Of a DNA stretch of 64,000 nt, positions 1 through 8,286 are shown one piece after another. The position numbers and the translations under genes were made by a program. The notes under the pieces are model-generated. The model was not told where the DNA came from. It saw only the letters and a program-made list of their open reading frames with translations, and did not search any database. The stretch is from Ferruginibacter sp. (GTDB taxonomy: Bacteria > Bacteroidota > Bacteroidia > Chitinophagales > Chitinophagaceae), in the NCBI GenBank assembly GCA_017983695.1, contig JAGOAX010000014.1, positions 1 through 64,000 of the forward strand, written 5' to 3'. Numbering within the stretch: the first letter of the stretch is position 1; each line of letters opens with the position of its first letter.

Positions 1-576
1 GAAGTGGCCATTGTGATTGGCGGTGGTAATATTTACAGGGGAATGAATGAAGCAGAAACCGGTATTGAAAGAGCACATGGCGATTATATGGGCATGCTGG
101 CTACAGTAATTAATGGTATGGCCTTACAGGCTGGGCTTGAAAAAGCAGGCGTGTTTACCAGGCTACAAAGTGCTATAAAAATGGAGCAGATTGCCGAGCC
201 ATATATACGCCGCAGGGCAATGCGTCATTTAGAAAAACACCGTGTGGTGATTTTTGGTGCCGGAACGGGTAATCCATATTTTACTACCGATACCGCAGGT
301 TCTTTAAGAGCTATAGAAATTAAGGCCGATGTAATTTTAAAAGGCACAAGGGTAGATGGTATTTATACCGCCGATCCGGAAAAGGATCCTTCAGCAACAA
401 AATACGAAACCATTTCTTTTGCCGAGTGTATACAAAAAAATCTGAAAGTAATGGATATGACAGCCTTTACTTTGTGCATGGAAAATAAATTACCCATTAT
501 TGTTTTCGATATGAACAAAAAGGGAAATCTTTTAAGAGTGGTTAACGGCGAGCAGGTAGGAACCCTGGTAAGTTAA
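1..576 (+). CDS. pyrH: UMP kinase, C-terminal part (5' end outside window)
   Basis: This is uridylate kinase, which phosphorylates UMP to UDP in pyrimidine nucleotide synthesis in the cytoplasm. The frame is open from base 1, so the N-terminus lies before the window. About 191 of the usual 235 or so residues remain. Visible signatures of the amino-acid-kinase fold are the GGGNIYRG glycine-rich loop, the GTGNPYFTTDTA segment and the KGTRVDGIYTADP segment. The C-terminus (NGEQVGTLVS) is complete. A strong hairpin with a T-run follows directly, so this is the last gene of its transcript. Confidence 0.96.
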   Translation, partial: EVAIVIGGGNIYRGMNEAETGIERAHGDYMGMLATVINGMALQAGLEKAGVFTRLQSAIKMEQIAEPYIRRRAMRHLEKHRVVIFGAGTGNPYFTTDTAGSLRAIEIKADVILKGTRVDGIYTADPEKDPSATKYETISFAECIQKNLKVMDMTAFTLCMENKLPIIVFDMNKKGNLLRVVNGEQVGTLVS

Positions 577-600
577 AAACACTAATCCTCATTATATAAA

Positions 601-630
601 AGCGTCCCGTATTTACGGGACGCTTTTTCT
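601..630. terminator. Rho-independent terminator between pyrH and the lipoprotein gene
   Basis: A perfect stem, AGCGTCCCGTA against TACGGGACGCT with a two-base loop, is followed by a T-run on the plus strand and preceded by A's. It can therefore serve both convergent genes. Confidence 0.9.
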
Positions 631-648
631 TGCAAGTCTCCATTTGGT

Positions 649-1641
649 TTATAAGGTCGCCAAAAATGCTTTTATATCAGCCAGTGATGCTTTTATTGGT
701 TTTAGTATCACTTTTTGAACATTAGAGGTGGTAACATTTACACCTGTTGTTATTGTTTCTTTGCCTAAAAAATAATCATTACCCTGTTTAGAAATAGCAA
801 CTACGGTAGCTGCTTTGCCATTGGGTACTTTACCGCTGATGAATCTTCTTTCAGTAACATCAGCATTCATTCTTAATACCGAGCGTAAATCTTTAAATAC
901 TAAAAAAGTTGAAGTATTAGCATTAGTATAATTGGAAGGTAAGTGAGCTGCTACAACAGAACGGGCAATACCAATTGTATCATAAAAATAATCAACATTT
1001 ATCCAGCGCAGGTGAGAGGTAAACATTTCATACATCTGTGGCCCGGCAATTACAGAGTCTGTATTACTGTTGGTATTTGGTATCCAGTTAAATTGTTGTG
1101 GATTTGACTCATCACCAAAAAACAATTTCATATTGGGGTTGGTAGGAAAATCGGCAAAGCGGATATAAATTTTTGCATTGGGTACCAGTTTTAATTCCTG
1201 TCCATCTTTTAGTAAGCGAACAAAAAGTACACCTCCACTAACCAGCATATTTCCGTTTGATGTAGTAGGCTTATTCAGCAATACCATATCACCTTTCTTT
1301 TTTATCAGTAATACTTCTACAAACACTTTTCCGGTTACAGCCAGCCCGGCGTTAGTAACATAGCTGAGTGGCGGAAAACTAAGTTGCACACCGTTAGATG
1401 TGGTTATGTTTGCAATGTTGGCAGTTACTTCAAAACTATCTTTTGCAACCGGCTCTGCCTGTAATTGTAAATTAGTTTGTAAAGCAACAACGGGCATAGT
1501 ATTGTTGATTGCATTCACCCACACTGTATCAGGCCCGTTTGTCTGTCCGGCATCCGGTACAAAAATGTCGGAATTTTTTTGGCATGCATTTAAAAAAAGT
1601 GCACCTGCTATTAATAATATTGTTGCTATTTTTTTATTCAT
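649..1641 (-). CDS. Predicted lipoprotein, unknown function
   Basis: I do not recognise a family. The protein has 330 residues and starts with a lipoprotein signal: a positively charged start, a hydrophobic stretch, then a lipobox ending in Cys at about residue 20 (LFLNAC). It should therefore be a lipid-anchored envelope protein. The rest is predicted mostly beta, with no catalytic motif that I can identify. It lies downstream of and in the same orientation as the beta-barrel-like gene and the ECF sigma factor (gap about 60 bases), so the three may form one transcription unit. Confidence 0.75.
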   Translation of the reverse strand: MNKKIATILLIAGALFLNACQKNSDIFVPDAGQTNGPDTVWVNAINNTMPVVALQTNLQLQAEPVAKDSFEVTANIANITTSNGVQLSFPPLSYVTNAGLAVTGKVFVEVLLIKKKGDMVLLNKPTTSNGNMLVSGGVLFVRLLKDGQELKLVPNAKIYIRFADFPTNPNMKLFFGDESNPQQFNWIPNTNSNTDSVIAGPQMYEMFTSHLRWINVDYFYDTIGIARSVVAAHLPSNYTNANTSTFLVFKDLRSVLRMNADVTERRFISGKVPNGKAATVVAISKQGNDYFLGKETITTGVNVTTSNVQKVILKPIKASLADIKAFLATL

Positions 1642-1699
1642 GATTTTGTTGTTGTGGTTAGTTCAATTTAGATGCTTTAAAATTTGCCTGCGCTGCCTG

Positions 1700-3100
1700 T
1701 TACTGCAAATCAAAACGTATTCCTAATCGCAAACCAGCTGTATTATACTTTTGTTTAAAGGTTAAATTCTCTTTACTCATTGGCGAAAGACTGTAACGGA
1801 AATAAGGCTCTGCCAGGATATGAACTTTTTCATTTAGTTTATAATATGCAGAAATGCCCGTCATAAAACCTAACCCAATATTTGTTTTATATTGATAAGG
1901 AGAATTTGCTTTTCCTGTAGTAATGCTTACCGGTTTTAAAGATGCATCAAGTACTTCGCCCTTTTGCCAGCTGTAAGCATTAATGATAACCCCTGCATTA
2001 ATATTTGCATGAAATTTTCCATTACCCAGTTCATAACCTATTAATAAAGGCACATCAATTGTTCTGAATTTATTGTGGGTGGTTTTGTAACGGGTACCGG
2101 TTGTTATATAACTGCCTGTTGTATCTCCATTAGCATCTATAATATAAGTTACCTGTACAAGATTACCCTGTACGTATGTAAATTTTTCATTTATCTGGCT
2201 GTAGTTAACTCCTGTACGTATGCTCATGCCGTTACCAAATACCCTGGTATAACGTATGCCGGCGCTGTATGCCGACGAAAATTTAGTACTTTCTTTTCTT
2301 TTTTGTAAATAGGTAGAGTTGCCGGTATCACTTAAACTGCGGAAAGCAATATCGGGGCCGCCATATATTTCAACATAGGTTTTATTACCGGCAGCATTTT
2401 CTTCTATTGAAGGGCAACCCGGTAAATTTACATTTGGTAAAAATCTTTTGCTCAATAACAGCTCTCCTTTTTTACTGCTGTTTTTTTGTGCAACAAAAAA
2501 CAATTTGTTTAATGAATATTCCGGAGAAAGGCTGGTAGTATAAGTTAAAGCTGCATCTGCAATTGCATACTCATCATCTGCTGTACCTGCTGCATTATTT
2601 CTTTTTTTCTTATTGGGTGCAGCATTTTTATCATCAGTTTGTGCAATGGCCGAATAAATTTTTATTTTGGATTTTTTTGCGTTTGATAATACAATTGATT
2701 TGTTGATATTGTTGACAGTAACAGGGCTGTTATCATTTGCCGGAACTACTGATGCAATTTCAGTATCATTAGTGTTGTTACCTTCCTGGTTATTATTGTT
2801 GTTTTCATCAACCGGTGTAACAGTTGCTGTTTGTAATGTATTGTTTGGTGTAACGGCAATGTTTGTTTCTTGCTTGTCTGTAGTATTTTTTAACAGTAAA
2901 TAAGCACCGCTTACCGAAGCAAGCAATAAAGTTGCCAGCAGCAAGGTATTTCTGCGGTTAAAAAAATTAACCCAAAAACCTGCCGGCCTTCTTTTTTCCC
3001 TTTCAGCAATTATATTTTCCCAAATGCGGGGATGCACCTGTGGCGTATAATCCTGGAACTGGTCCTTTATATGTTCGTCAAACTGCTGGTTATTGCTCAT
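1700..3100 (-). CDS. Membrane-anchored outer-membrane beta-barrel-like protein next to ECF sigma factor
   Basis: The 466-residue protein has a cytoplasmic head of about 45 residues (with HPRIWENI). One membrane segment follows at about residues 52-70, then a low-complexity Asn/Thr-rich linker at about 80-130. The C-terminal half (about 240-466) has alternating beta strands like the PorT/OmpX-type barrels of Bacteroidota. The layout of short cytoplasmic domain, one membrane segment and periplasmic part suits a sigma-factor partner. Its start overlaps the sigma factor stop by 4 bases, so the two are translationally coupled. A role as anti-sigma factor is inference. No zinc-binding anti-sigma motif is visible. 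Confidence 0.75.
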   Translation of the reverse strand: MSNNQQFDEHIKDQFQDYTPQVHPRIWENIIAEREKRRPAGFWVNFFNRRNTLLLATLLLASVSGAYLLLKNTTDKQETNIAVTPNNTLQTATVTPVDENNNNNQEGNNTNDTEIASVVPANDNSPVTVNNINKSIVLSNAKKSKIKIYSAIAQTDDKNAAPNKKKRNNAAGTADDEYAIADAALTYTTSLSPEYSLNKLFFVAQKNSSKKGELLLSKRFLPNVNLPGCPSIEENAAGNKTYVEIYGGPDIAFRSLSDTGNSTYLQKRKESTKFSSAYSAGIRYTRVFGNGMSIRTGVNYSQINEKFTYVQGNLVQVTYIIDANGDTTGSYITTGTRYKTTHNKFRTIDVPLLIGYELGNGKFHANINAGVIINAYSWQKGEVLDASLKPVSITTGKANSPYQYKTNIGLGFMTGISAYYKLNEKVHILAEPYFRYSLSPMSKENLTFKQKYNTAGLRLGIRFDLQ

Positions 3101-3639
3101 ACAGCAACTTTTTGTAATTGTAAAATTTGTTTCTGTAACATACTCCTTGCTTTTACCAACTGGCTGCGGCTGGTGCCGGGTTGTATGCCCAGCAGTTCTG
3201 CTATTTCTTCATGTTGAAAACCTTCTATCACGTATAAATTAAAGATCAACCTGTAGCCATCGGGTAAGTTATTTATCAAATCCAGAATATCTTTTTGGCT
3301 AAGATGCGAATATGCCGACGGCTCCATCCCGCTTTCATCCCTGTCTTTTATTTCATAACCAACTACTTCCTTTTCATACCGCCGCAACGAATATTTTTTT
3401 AATGCCGTGTTCACCATTATTCTCCTTATCCAGCCTTCAAAAGAGCCTTCAAATTTAAACTGGTGTATCTTATCAAAAATCTTAATAAATGCATCCTGTA
3501 AAATATCCTCGGCATCTGCTGCATTACGGGCATAGCGGTTACAAACCCCCAGCATACGGCTGGCGTAACGGTTAAAAACCTCTCTTTGGCAGGAGGCCTC
3601 TTCCCTTATACATCCTCGTATGAGTTCCTCTTCAGTCAA
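3097..3639 (-). CDS. RNA polymerase sigma factor, ECF (sigma-70 family)
   Basis: The protein has 180 residues, the usual ECF length. Region 2 is visible at about residues 20-85 (YARNAADAEDILQDAFIKIF, then FEGSFEGWIRRIMVNTALK). Region 4 is at about 120-175 and has a helix-turn-helix (LPDGYRLIFNLYVIEGFQHEEIAELLGI). It should direct core RNA polymerase to an alternative promoter set. It is the first gene of the unit with the membrane protein at 1700-3100. The regulon and signal cannot be read from sequence. Confidence 0.93.
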   Translation of the reverse strand: MTEEELIRGCIREEASCQREVFNRYASRMLGVCNRYARNAADAEDILQDAFIKIFDKIHQFKFEGSFEGWIRRIMVNTALKKYSLRRYEKEVVGYEIKDRDESGMEPSAYSHLSQKDILDLINNLPDGYRLIFNLYVIEGFQHEEIAELLGIQPGTSRSQLVKARSMLQKQILQLQKVAV

Positions 3640-3795
3640 ATTACTTATAGGTTTGCACGGGTATTTTTTGTTAGATACCCGGATAGTTGATTACGCTGCC
3701 CGGCAGCTTTTATTGTATATAAGGTACAAAAAAGGGGCGATTTTGTGGTTTTTAGATAAATTTGGAGAAATAAGCCATTAGAACAAAGCATTGAG

Positions 3796-4293
3796 ATGTT
3801 ATCGGCAGATCAAATACAGCAATTAATAAAACAAAATGAAAGCCTGCAACTGGAGTTGCAGGAGGTGAACTATATTTTAGAAATCAAGGAACAGGAAATA
3901 GCCGAGCTTAAAAAAATAGCTGCCGCAACTACCGAAATGCGGAGCATGCTTGATAGCCGGCTGGATGAACTGGAGATGATGCAAAACCATATTGGCAAAC
4001 AACAGCAACGGGCCGAGGGTGCCGAAGACCGGGAGCTGGAACTGCAGCAGGAACTAACTGGAGCCATAAAATTACAACATCAATACAATGATCTTTTTCA
4101 ACAATATACTTATGTAAATACCCAGCTTACCGATGTGCAGGAAGAGCTTGCTGCTGTTAAAAAAAAGAATAAAATACTGCAGCAGATTGCCGTACAGGTG
4201 GGAGAGCTGGAAAGCACTCTCGAAAATCTTACCCTGGAAAGAGATGAACTGAAAAACAAAATTTATACCCTCGAAAACGAACAGGCATTGTAA
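3796..4293 (+). CDS. Coiled-coil protein, unknown function
   Basis: The 165-residue protein is nearly all heptad-repeat coiled coil (EQEIAELKKIAAATTEMRSM and similar runs). It is rich in Glu, Gln, Leu and Lys, with no signal peptide and no membrane segment. It is probably a cytoplasmic scaffold-like protein. It is transcribed divergently from the sigma factor and followed by the Yip1 gene. I cannot assign a function. Confidence 0.75.
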   Translation: MLSADQIQQLIKQNESLQLELQEVNYILEIKEQEIAELKKIAAATTEMRSMLDSRLDELEMMQNHIGKQQQRAEGAEDRELELQQELTGAIKLQHQYNDLFQQYTYVNTQLTDVQEELAAVKKKNKILQQIAVQVGELESTLENLTLERDELKNKIYTLENEQAL

Positions 4294-4417
4294 TCTTTCA
4301 TAACCCAACACCTGCAAACCCAGTTCTTCATGTTTATTGGGTGTTTAAAACTAAACTGATAAACTATTGCAATCCTGCAATCCTTTTTCTACTTTACGTA
4401 TCTAAAACATAAAACTT

Positions 4418-5029
4418 ATGAATCTAGTTGAACGTGTTAAAAACATTTTGCTTACTCCCAAAACAGAATGGGATGTTATTAATGGCGAAACAGAAACTCC
4501 GGCTTCCTTATTGCCAAAGTATGTTGTTATAATGGCACTTATACCAGCCGTTGCAGCTTTTATAGGCTATGGCCTTATAGGTGTTAGCTTTCTTGGAGTA
4601 AAAGTTAGTGGAGTAAATTGGGGCATATCAATGGCAATACAAATGTTTGTACAAAGTATTCTCAGTTATTTTATTTGCACCTATGTTATTGATGCGTTGG
4701 CACCTACTTTTAAATCTGAAAAAAACCTTGGTAAATCTGCACAACTTGTGGCTTATGCAACTACCGCAAGTGCAGTTGCCGGAATATTTTACATTTTACC
4801 GGCGCTTTCTTTCCTGTTAATTTTAGGCCTTTACGGAATTTATCTTTTTTATATAGGGCTGCCAAAACTAAAAAAGACCCCCGAAGACCAGGTGGTGGTT
4901 TATATGATTGTAAGTGCTCTGGTAATTATTGTTGTAGGAATTGTTTTGGGCATTGTTTTACAAAAAATAATGTGGTCAATTTTTGGAAATCCGAATCCAC
5001 TCGGGGGATTGGATAGTTTATTTAAATAG
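4418..5029 (+). CDS. Yip1-family membrane protein
   Basis: The 203-residue protein opens with MNLVERVKNILLTPKTEWDVI, the typical start of bacterial Yip1-domain proteins. Five hydrophobic segments follow at roughly residues 33-55, 70-95, 105-130, 130-148 and 158-185. The family is of unknown biochemical function in bacteria. A hairpin terminator follows, so the gene is probably monocistronic or ends a unit with the coiled-coil gene. Confidence 0.85.
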   Translation: MNLVERVKNILLTPKTEWDVINGETETPASLLPKYVVIMALIPAVAAFIGYGLIGVSFLGVKVSGVNWGISMAIQMFVQSILSYFICTYVIDALAPTFKSEKNLGKSAQLVAYATTASAVAGIFYILPALSFLLILGLYGIYLFYIGLPKLKKTPEDQVVVYMIVSALVIIVVGIVLGIVLQKIMWSIFGNPNPLGGLDSLFK

Positions 5030-5058
5030 CATATAAATTTTAAACGTATGGAATTATG

Positions 5059-5084
5059 GGCTGTTTTCATAAACAGCCTTTTTT
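5059..5084 (+). terminator. Terminator after the Yip1 gene
   Basis: The stem GGCTGTTT/AAACAGCC with loop TCAT is followed by a run of T. Confidence 0.88.
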
Positions 5085-5125
5085 ATTTGTTCTAATTAAA
5101 AGAACTTTGCATTTAAATTCAACCA

Positions 5126-5764
5126 ATGAGCATAGCAGATATACGCAAAGATTATAAGTTGCAAACACTTTCAGAGGCTGATGTGGCTGCAGATCCTTTT
5201 TTACAATTTGATAAATGGTGGAATGAAGCCGTAAAAAGTGAAATTGACGAAGTAAATGCCATGACATTGGCAACGGTAGATGCCGAAGGGTTGCCTGCCG
5301 CAAGAATTGTTTTATTAAAGGGATACGATAAAAATGGTTTTGTTTTTTTTACCAATTACGATAGCAGTAAAGGGAAGGAGCTGGCGCAGCACCCTAATGC
5401 CTGTTTAGTTTTTTTCTGGAAAGAAATGGAGCGGCAGGTGCGTATTTGCGGTACAACAGAAAAGATAAGTACAGAAGAAAGCATAGCTTATTTTAACAGC
5501 AGGCCCGATGGTAGTAAAATAGGCGCATGGGCATCGCCGCAAAGTTTGGCGGTAGCCGGGCAGGCATGGTTAAAAGAAACTTTTAATTATTACCGGGAGC
5601 GTTTTAAGCATGGCGAAATTCCTAAGCCGCCACACTGGGGTGGCTACCGGGTAAAGCCATTTAAGATAGAATTTTGGCAGGGGCGCCCCAGTCGTTTGCA
5701 CGACCGTATTCAATATATTTTACAGGCTGAAGGCGGCTGGAAAATTGAAAGGCTGGCACCATAA
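5126..5764 (+). CDS. pdxH: Pyridoxine/pyridoxamine 5'-phosphate oxidase
   Basis: This FMN enzyme oxidises pyridoxine or pyridoxamine 5'-phosphate to pyridoxal 5'-phosphate. The length of 212 residues matches the family. FMN- and substrate-binding segments are recognisable: AARIVLLKGYDKNGFVFFTN, YDSSKGKEL, SRPDGSKIGAWASPQS and, near the C-terminus, VKPFKIEFWQGRPSRLHDR ending ERLAP. It stands alone on the plus strand behind a terminator. Confidence 0.96.
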   Translation: MSIADIRKDYKLQTLSEADVAADPFLQFDKWWNEAVKSEIDEVNAMTLATVDAEGLPAARIVLLKGYDKNGFVFFTNYDSSKGKELAQHPNACLVFFWKEMERQVRICGTTEKISTEESIAYFNSRPDGSKIGAWASPQSLAVAGQAWLKETFNYYRERFKHGEIPKPPHWGGYRVKPFKIEFWQGRPSRLHDRIQYILQAEGGWKIERLAP

Positions 5765-5774
5765 GAAGGAGCCG

Positions 5775-5918
5775 GGAATTTGTAATTAGTAATTTGGAAA
5801 TGCACCTTTTTATTTTAGCCTGGTTATAAGTTCCTGATATTTTCAGGGTTAAAAAAAAGCTATTTTAAAATTAGTGAATACAATTTCGTATTTAACCCAA
5901 TTCCTAATTACAAATTCC
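5775..5918. repeat. Imperfect long inverted repeat
   Basis: A perfect 15-base arm at 5775-5789 (GGAATTTGTAATTAG) has its reverse complement at 5904-5918, separated by AT-rich sequence. It lies between pdxH and the THX gene and contains no gene. It resembles scattered intergenic inverted repeats of Bacteroidota genomes. Confidence 0.7.
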
Positions 5919-5932
5919 TGATTCCTTAAAGC

Positions 5933-6043
5933 TTATGCTTTCTTTTTAGGAGCAGCTTTTTTTACAACTTTAGCAGGCCTGGTTTTACCAAAAGAACCGC
6001 TGAAAGTTTTTCCTTTTTTTGTTTTAATATCTCCACGTCCCAT
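5933..6043 (-). CDS. 30S ribosomal protein THX (Thx-like)
   Basis: This 36-residue ORF begins MGRGDIKTKKGKTFSGSFGK and ends in a Lys/Ala tail. It matches the pattern of the Thermus Thx peptide (MGKGD-TRRGK-RG-YG), a small basic protein that sits in a pocket of the 30S head. Bacteroidota commonly carry a slightly longer form. The start ATG is at 6041-6043 and the stop TAA at 5933-5935. Confidence 0.85.
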   Translation of the reverse strand: MGRGDIKTKKGKTFSGSFGKTRPAKVVKKAAPKKKA

Positions 6044-6091
6044 AATAAATAAATTTTATTGTTTTAATAAATAAATACATTTCAACCGTTA

Positions 6092-6126
6092 CAAAAAAAG
6101 CAAGGTACTTAGCACCTTGCTTTTTA
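6092..6126 (-). terminator. Terminator of the HU gene
   Basis: The stem AGCAAGGT/ACCTTGCT is flanked by A-runs and T-runs, so it can act in both directions. It lies directly after the HU stop codon. Confidence 0.85.
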
Positions 6127-6143
6127 AAGTGTTTAATACAGCA

Positions 6144-6413
6144 TTACATTTTAGCTGATAATTCTTTACCGGCTTTAAATTTAGCAACTTTTTTTGCTTT
6201 GATTTTAATAACTGCACCAGTTTGCGGATTACGTCCGTTACGTGCAGCTCTTTTTGATACAGAGAAAGTACCAAATCCAACTAAAGTAACCTTACCACCT
6301 TTTTTTAAAGTAACTGTTACTGCTTCTACAAAAGAATCTAAAGCAGCATTTGCCTGAGTTTTTGTAATACCTGCATCGTCAGCAAGTTTCGAAATTAATT
6401 CAGCTTTGTTCAT
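6144..6413 (-). CDS. HU-family nucleoid DNA-binding protein
   Basis: The 89-residue protein begins MNKAELISKLADDAGITKTQ and carries the HU signature GFGTFSVSKRAARNGRNPQTG followed by a Lys-rich end. HU/IHF proteins bend and compact DNA. I chose the ATG at 6411-6413 because family members start MNKAEL. The longer frame upstream lies within the promoter and leader. A TATATTTG box (minus strand, 6444-6451) sits about 30 bases before the start. Confidence 0.95.
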   Translation of the reverse strand: MNKAELISKLADDAGITKTQANAALDSFVEAVTVTLKKGGKVTLVGFGTFSVSKRAARNGRNPQTGAVIKIKAKKVAKFKAGKELSAKM

Positions 6414-6443
6414 GATATTTTTTTTAAAATTTTTTACGAGTGA

Positions 6444-6451
6444 CAAATATA
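6444..6451 (-). promoter_or_regulatory. -7 box of the HU promoter
   Basis: On the minus strand this reads TATATTTG, which matches the Bacteroidota TAnnTTTG element. A TTG-containing stretch lies about 17-20 bases upstream. Transcription would begin near 6437. Confidence 0.65.
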
Positions 6452-6576
6452 GAGGCTTTTTAATTGCAACAAATTTTTTTTAATATTTTTTTTTGGTAGC
6501 AATAGGCTGTAAACCGCAAGGAATAAGGATTTGAAGAAATTGTTAAGTGAAGATCAGGAATTGAAAATTTAGCCCT

Positions 6577-6654
6577 TTTCGCTATAATCCTTTGTCAGCA
6601 AGGGTTGTAGCATATCGTTACTGCAATCCTTTGCCCAAGCGGCTTTTAGCGAAA
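6577..6654. repeat. 78-base hairpin element in the HU/DUF4286 intergenic space
   Basis: The ends TTTCGCTA and TAGCGAAA are perfectly complementary. The interior (GCAAGGGTTGTAGCA against TTACTGCAATCCTTTGC) can continue the stem with mostly GU-type differences. No coding frame is present. It may be a dispersed repeat or a small structured RNA. The 257-base gap around it holds nothing else I recognise apart from the HU promoter. Confidence 0.55.
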
Positions 6655-6703
6655 TATACAACTGCTTTTAATTTAACAAAATGTATTTTTATTTTTTACA
6701 CAT

Positions 6704-7009
6704 TTAGTTAATAACCTGCATTATGGAGCGGAAAGCAATGAATTGATCACCCCATTTTTCTATTGCTTTTTGCCGCATCAAGGGAGCAAATTTTTCAATA
6801 TAAAAATTGTACTGCGATTTGCTTTCTGCAAAATACTGCACTGCATAGGTTGGTCCCTCACTGTCATCCACTTCCATCAATTGCAAAATTGTAGCATTGG
6901 TAAAACATCCTGTGTTGATAATGTCGGGTATATGCTCTTCTTTTATCCATTGCAGCCATTGCTGCTGAATGGTATGGGTAACTTTTGTGGTAACGTTATA
7001 AATAAACAT
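6704..7009 (-). CDS. DUF4286 family protein
   Basis: The protein has 101 residues, beginning MFIYNVTTKVTHTIQQQWLQWIKEEHIPDI. That is the typical start of the DUF4286 family of Bacteroidota, which has a ferredoxin-like fold and no known function. There is no signal peptide. It lies directly downstream of the exonuclease III gene (17-base gap) on the same strand and is probably co-transcribed. Confidence 0.85.
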   Translation of the reverse strand: MFIYNVTTKVTHTIQQQWLQWIKEEHIPDIINTGCFTNATILQLMEVDDSEGPTYAVQYFAESKSQYNFYIEKFAPLMRQKAIEKWGDQFIAFRSIMQVIN

Positions 7010-7025
7010 AACAAAGCAGGTTCTT

Positions 7026-7790
7026 TTATTTTATTTCAACATAAATCGGGCAATGATCGCTGTGCTTAACATCAGGAAAAATATCAGCATCTTTTAATTG
7101 TTTTTTCAGCGGCTCTGTTACTGTAATATAATCTATACGCCAGCCTTTGTTATTCAGCCGCACAGTTGGAAAACGCTGACTCCACCAGCTGTAGCGATGT
7201 GGCTCGGGATGAAACTCCCGGAAAGTATCTATCCACCCACTGGCTAAAAATTTTGTCATCCATGCCCGCTCTTCTGGTAAAAAACCACTGCTGTTCTTAT
7301 TTCCTTTCGGGTCGTGTATATCAATTTCGTTGTGGGCAATATTATAATCTCCCACTAAAACAATCTTAGGATATTTCTTTTTTAATTTGGTCAGATAAGT
7401 ATGAAACTCATCGAGCCATACATATTTAAAAGCCTGCCGCTCATCTCCTGAAGTGCCGGAAGGAAAATAAGCATTGATCAAACGGATATCTCCAAAATCA
7501 AGTTGTATCACACGGCCTTCATCATCACTTGCTGCATGACCGTTTCCATATTCCACTTTATCTGGTTTTGTTTTAGAAAAAACTGCTACACCGCTATAAC
7601 CTTTTTTTTGTGCACTGTACCAATGATGATGAAAACCTAATGCTTCCAGTTGCTTTACATCCACATCATCTTTAGTGGCTTTAGTTTCCTGCAGGCAAAT
7701 AATATCTGCAGGGTTAGTTTTTAGCCAATCTATAAAACCTTTTTTAAAAGCGGCACGTATGCCATTAACATTGTAGGAGATGATACGCAT
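7026..7790 (-). CDS. xth: Exodeoxyribonuclease III / AP endonuclease
   Basis: The 254-residue protein is a complete ExoIII-type endonuclease/exonuclease/phosphatase fold enzyme. It nicks DNA 5' of abasic sites in base-excision repair. Motifs seen are ISYNVNGIRAAFKKG, CLQETK (metal-binding Glu), the YFPSGTS segment with the catalytic Tyr, GDYNIAHNEIDIHDP and the C-terminal SDHCPIYVEI with the catalytic Asp-His. The gene heads a two-gene unit with the DUF4286 gene. Confidence 0.96.
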   Translation of the reverse strand: MRIISYNVNGIRAAFKKGFIDWLKTNPADIICLQETKATKDDVDVKQLEALGFHHHWYSAQKKGYSGVAVFSKTKPDKVEYGNGHAASDDEGRVIQLDFGDIRLINAYFPSGTSGDERQAFKYVWLDEFHTYLTKLKKKYPKIVLVGDYNIAHNEIDIHDPKGNKNSSGFLPEERAWMTKFLASGWIDTFREFHPEPHRYSWWSQRFPTVRLNNKGWRIDYITVTEPLKKQLKDADIFPDVKHSDHCPIYVEIK

Positions 7791-7830
7791 TTAATTTATT
7801 TTAGTATTATTGTAATAATAAAGATATGAT

Positions 7831-8286
7831 ATGGAAGATAATAAACCGAATGAAATTACACCTGAAAGTAATGCCGAAACAATTTTTACCCCGGAAGAAT
7901 TTTCGATGGAAGGGTATGATAAACATATCCGCCAGGCCAGAAATGCTTGTTTTATCGGCGCCGGATTATTATTGATCAATGCACTTCTGCTATTTTCTAA
8001 ATATCCTTTTGATATAGAAATTTTTTGGCTGGATTATTTGTTATGGACAATATATATAGGTGGATTTATTGCTTGTGGCTTTTGGACAAAGCGTAAACCT
8101 TACTACGCAATAATTGGCGGCATGATAATACTGGCACTGTTTATAATTATAAATGCTATAATAGAACCAACCACTATTATAAGCGGATTGCTTTTTAAAA
8201 TTGGTATTGCAGTAGTATTAATTAAAGGCTTGCAGGATGCAAAACAAGCACAGCAAATGAAAGACCAGTTTGGTAAAAATGAATAG
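7831..8286 (+). CDS. Small multi-pass membrane protein, unknown function
   Basis: The 151-residue protein has an acidic, Pro/Glu-rich N-terminus of about 40 residues. Four hydrophobic segments follow at about residues 43-58, 65-83, 90-108 and 113-130, and the tail is charged (DAKQAQQMKDQFGK). No family motif is recognised. The stop codon touches the convergent metH stop. Confidence 0.75.
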   Translation: MEDNKPNEITPESNAETIFTPEEFSMEGYDKHIRQARNACFIGAGLLLINALLLFSKYPFDIEIFWLDYLLWTIYIGGFIACGFWTKRKPYYAIIGGMIILALFIIINAIIEPTTIISGLLFKIGIAVVLIKGLQDAKQAQQMKDQFGKNE

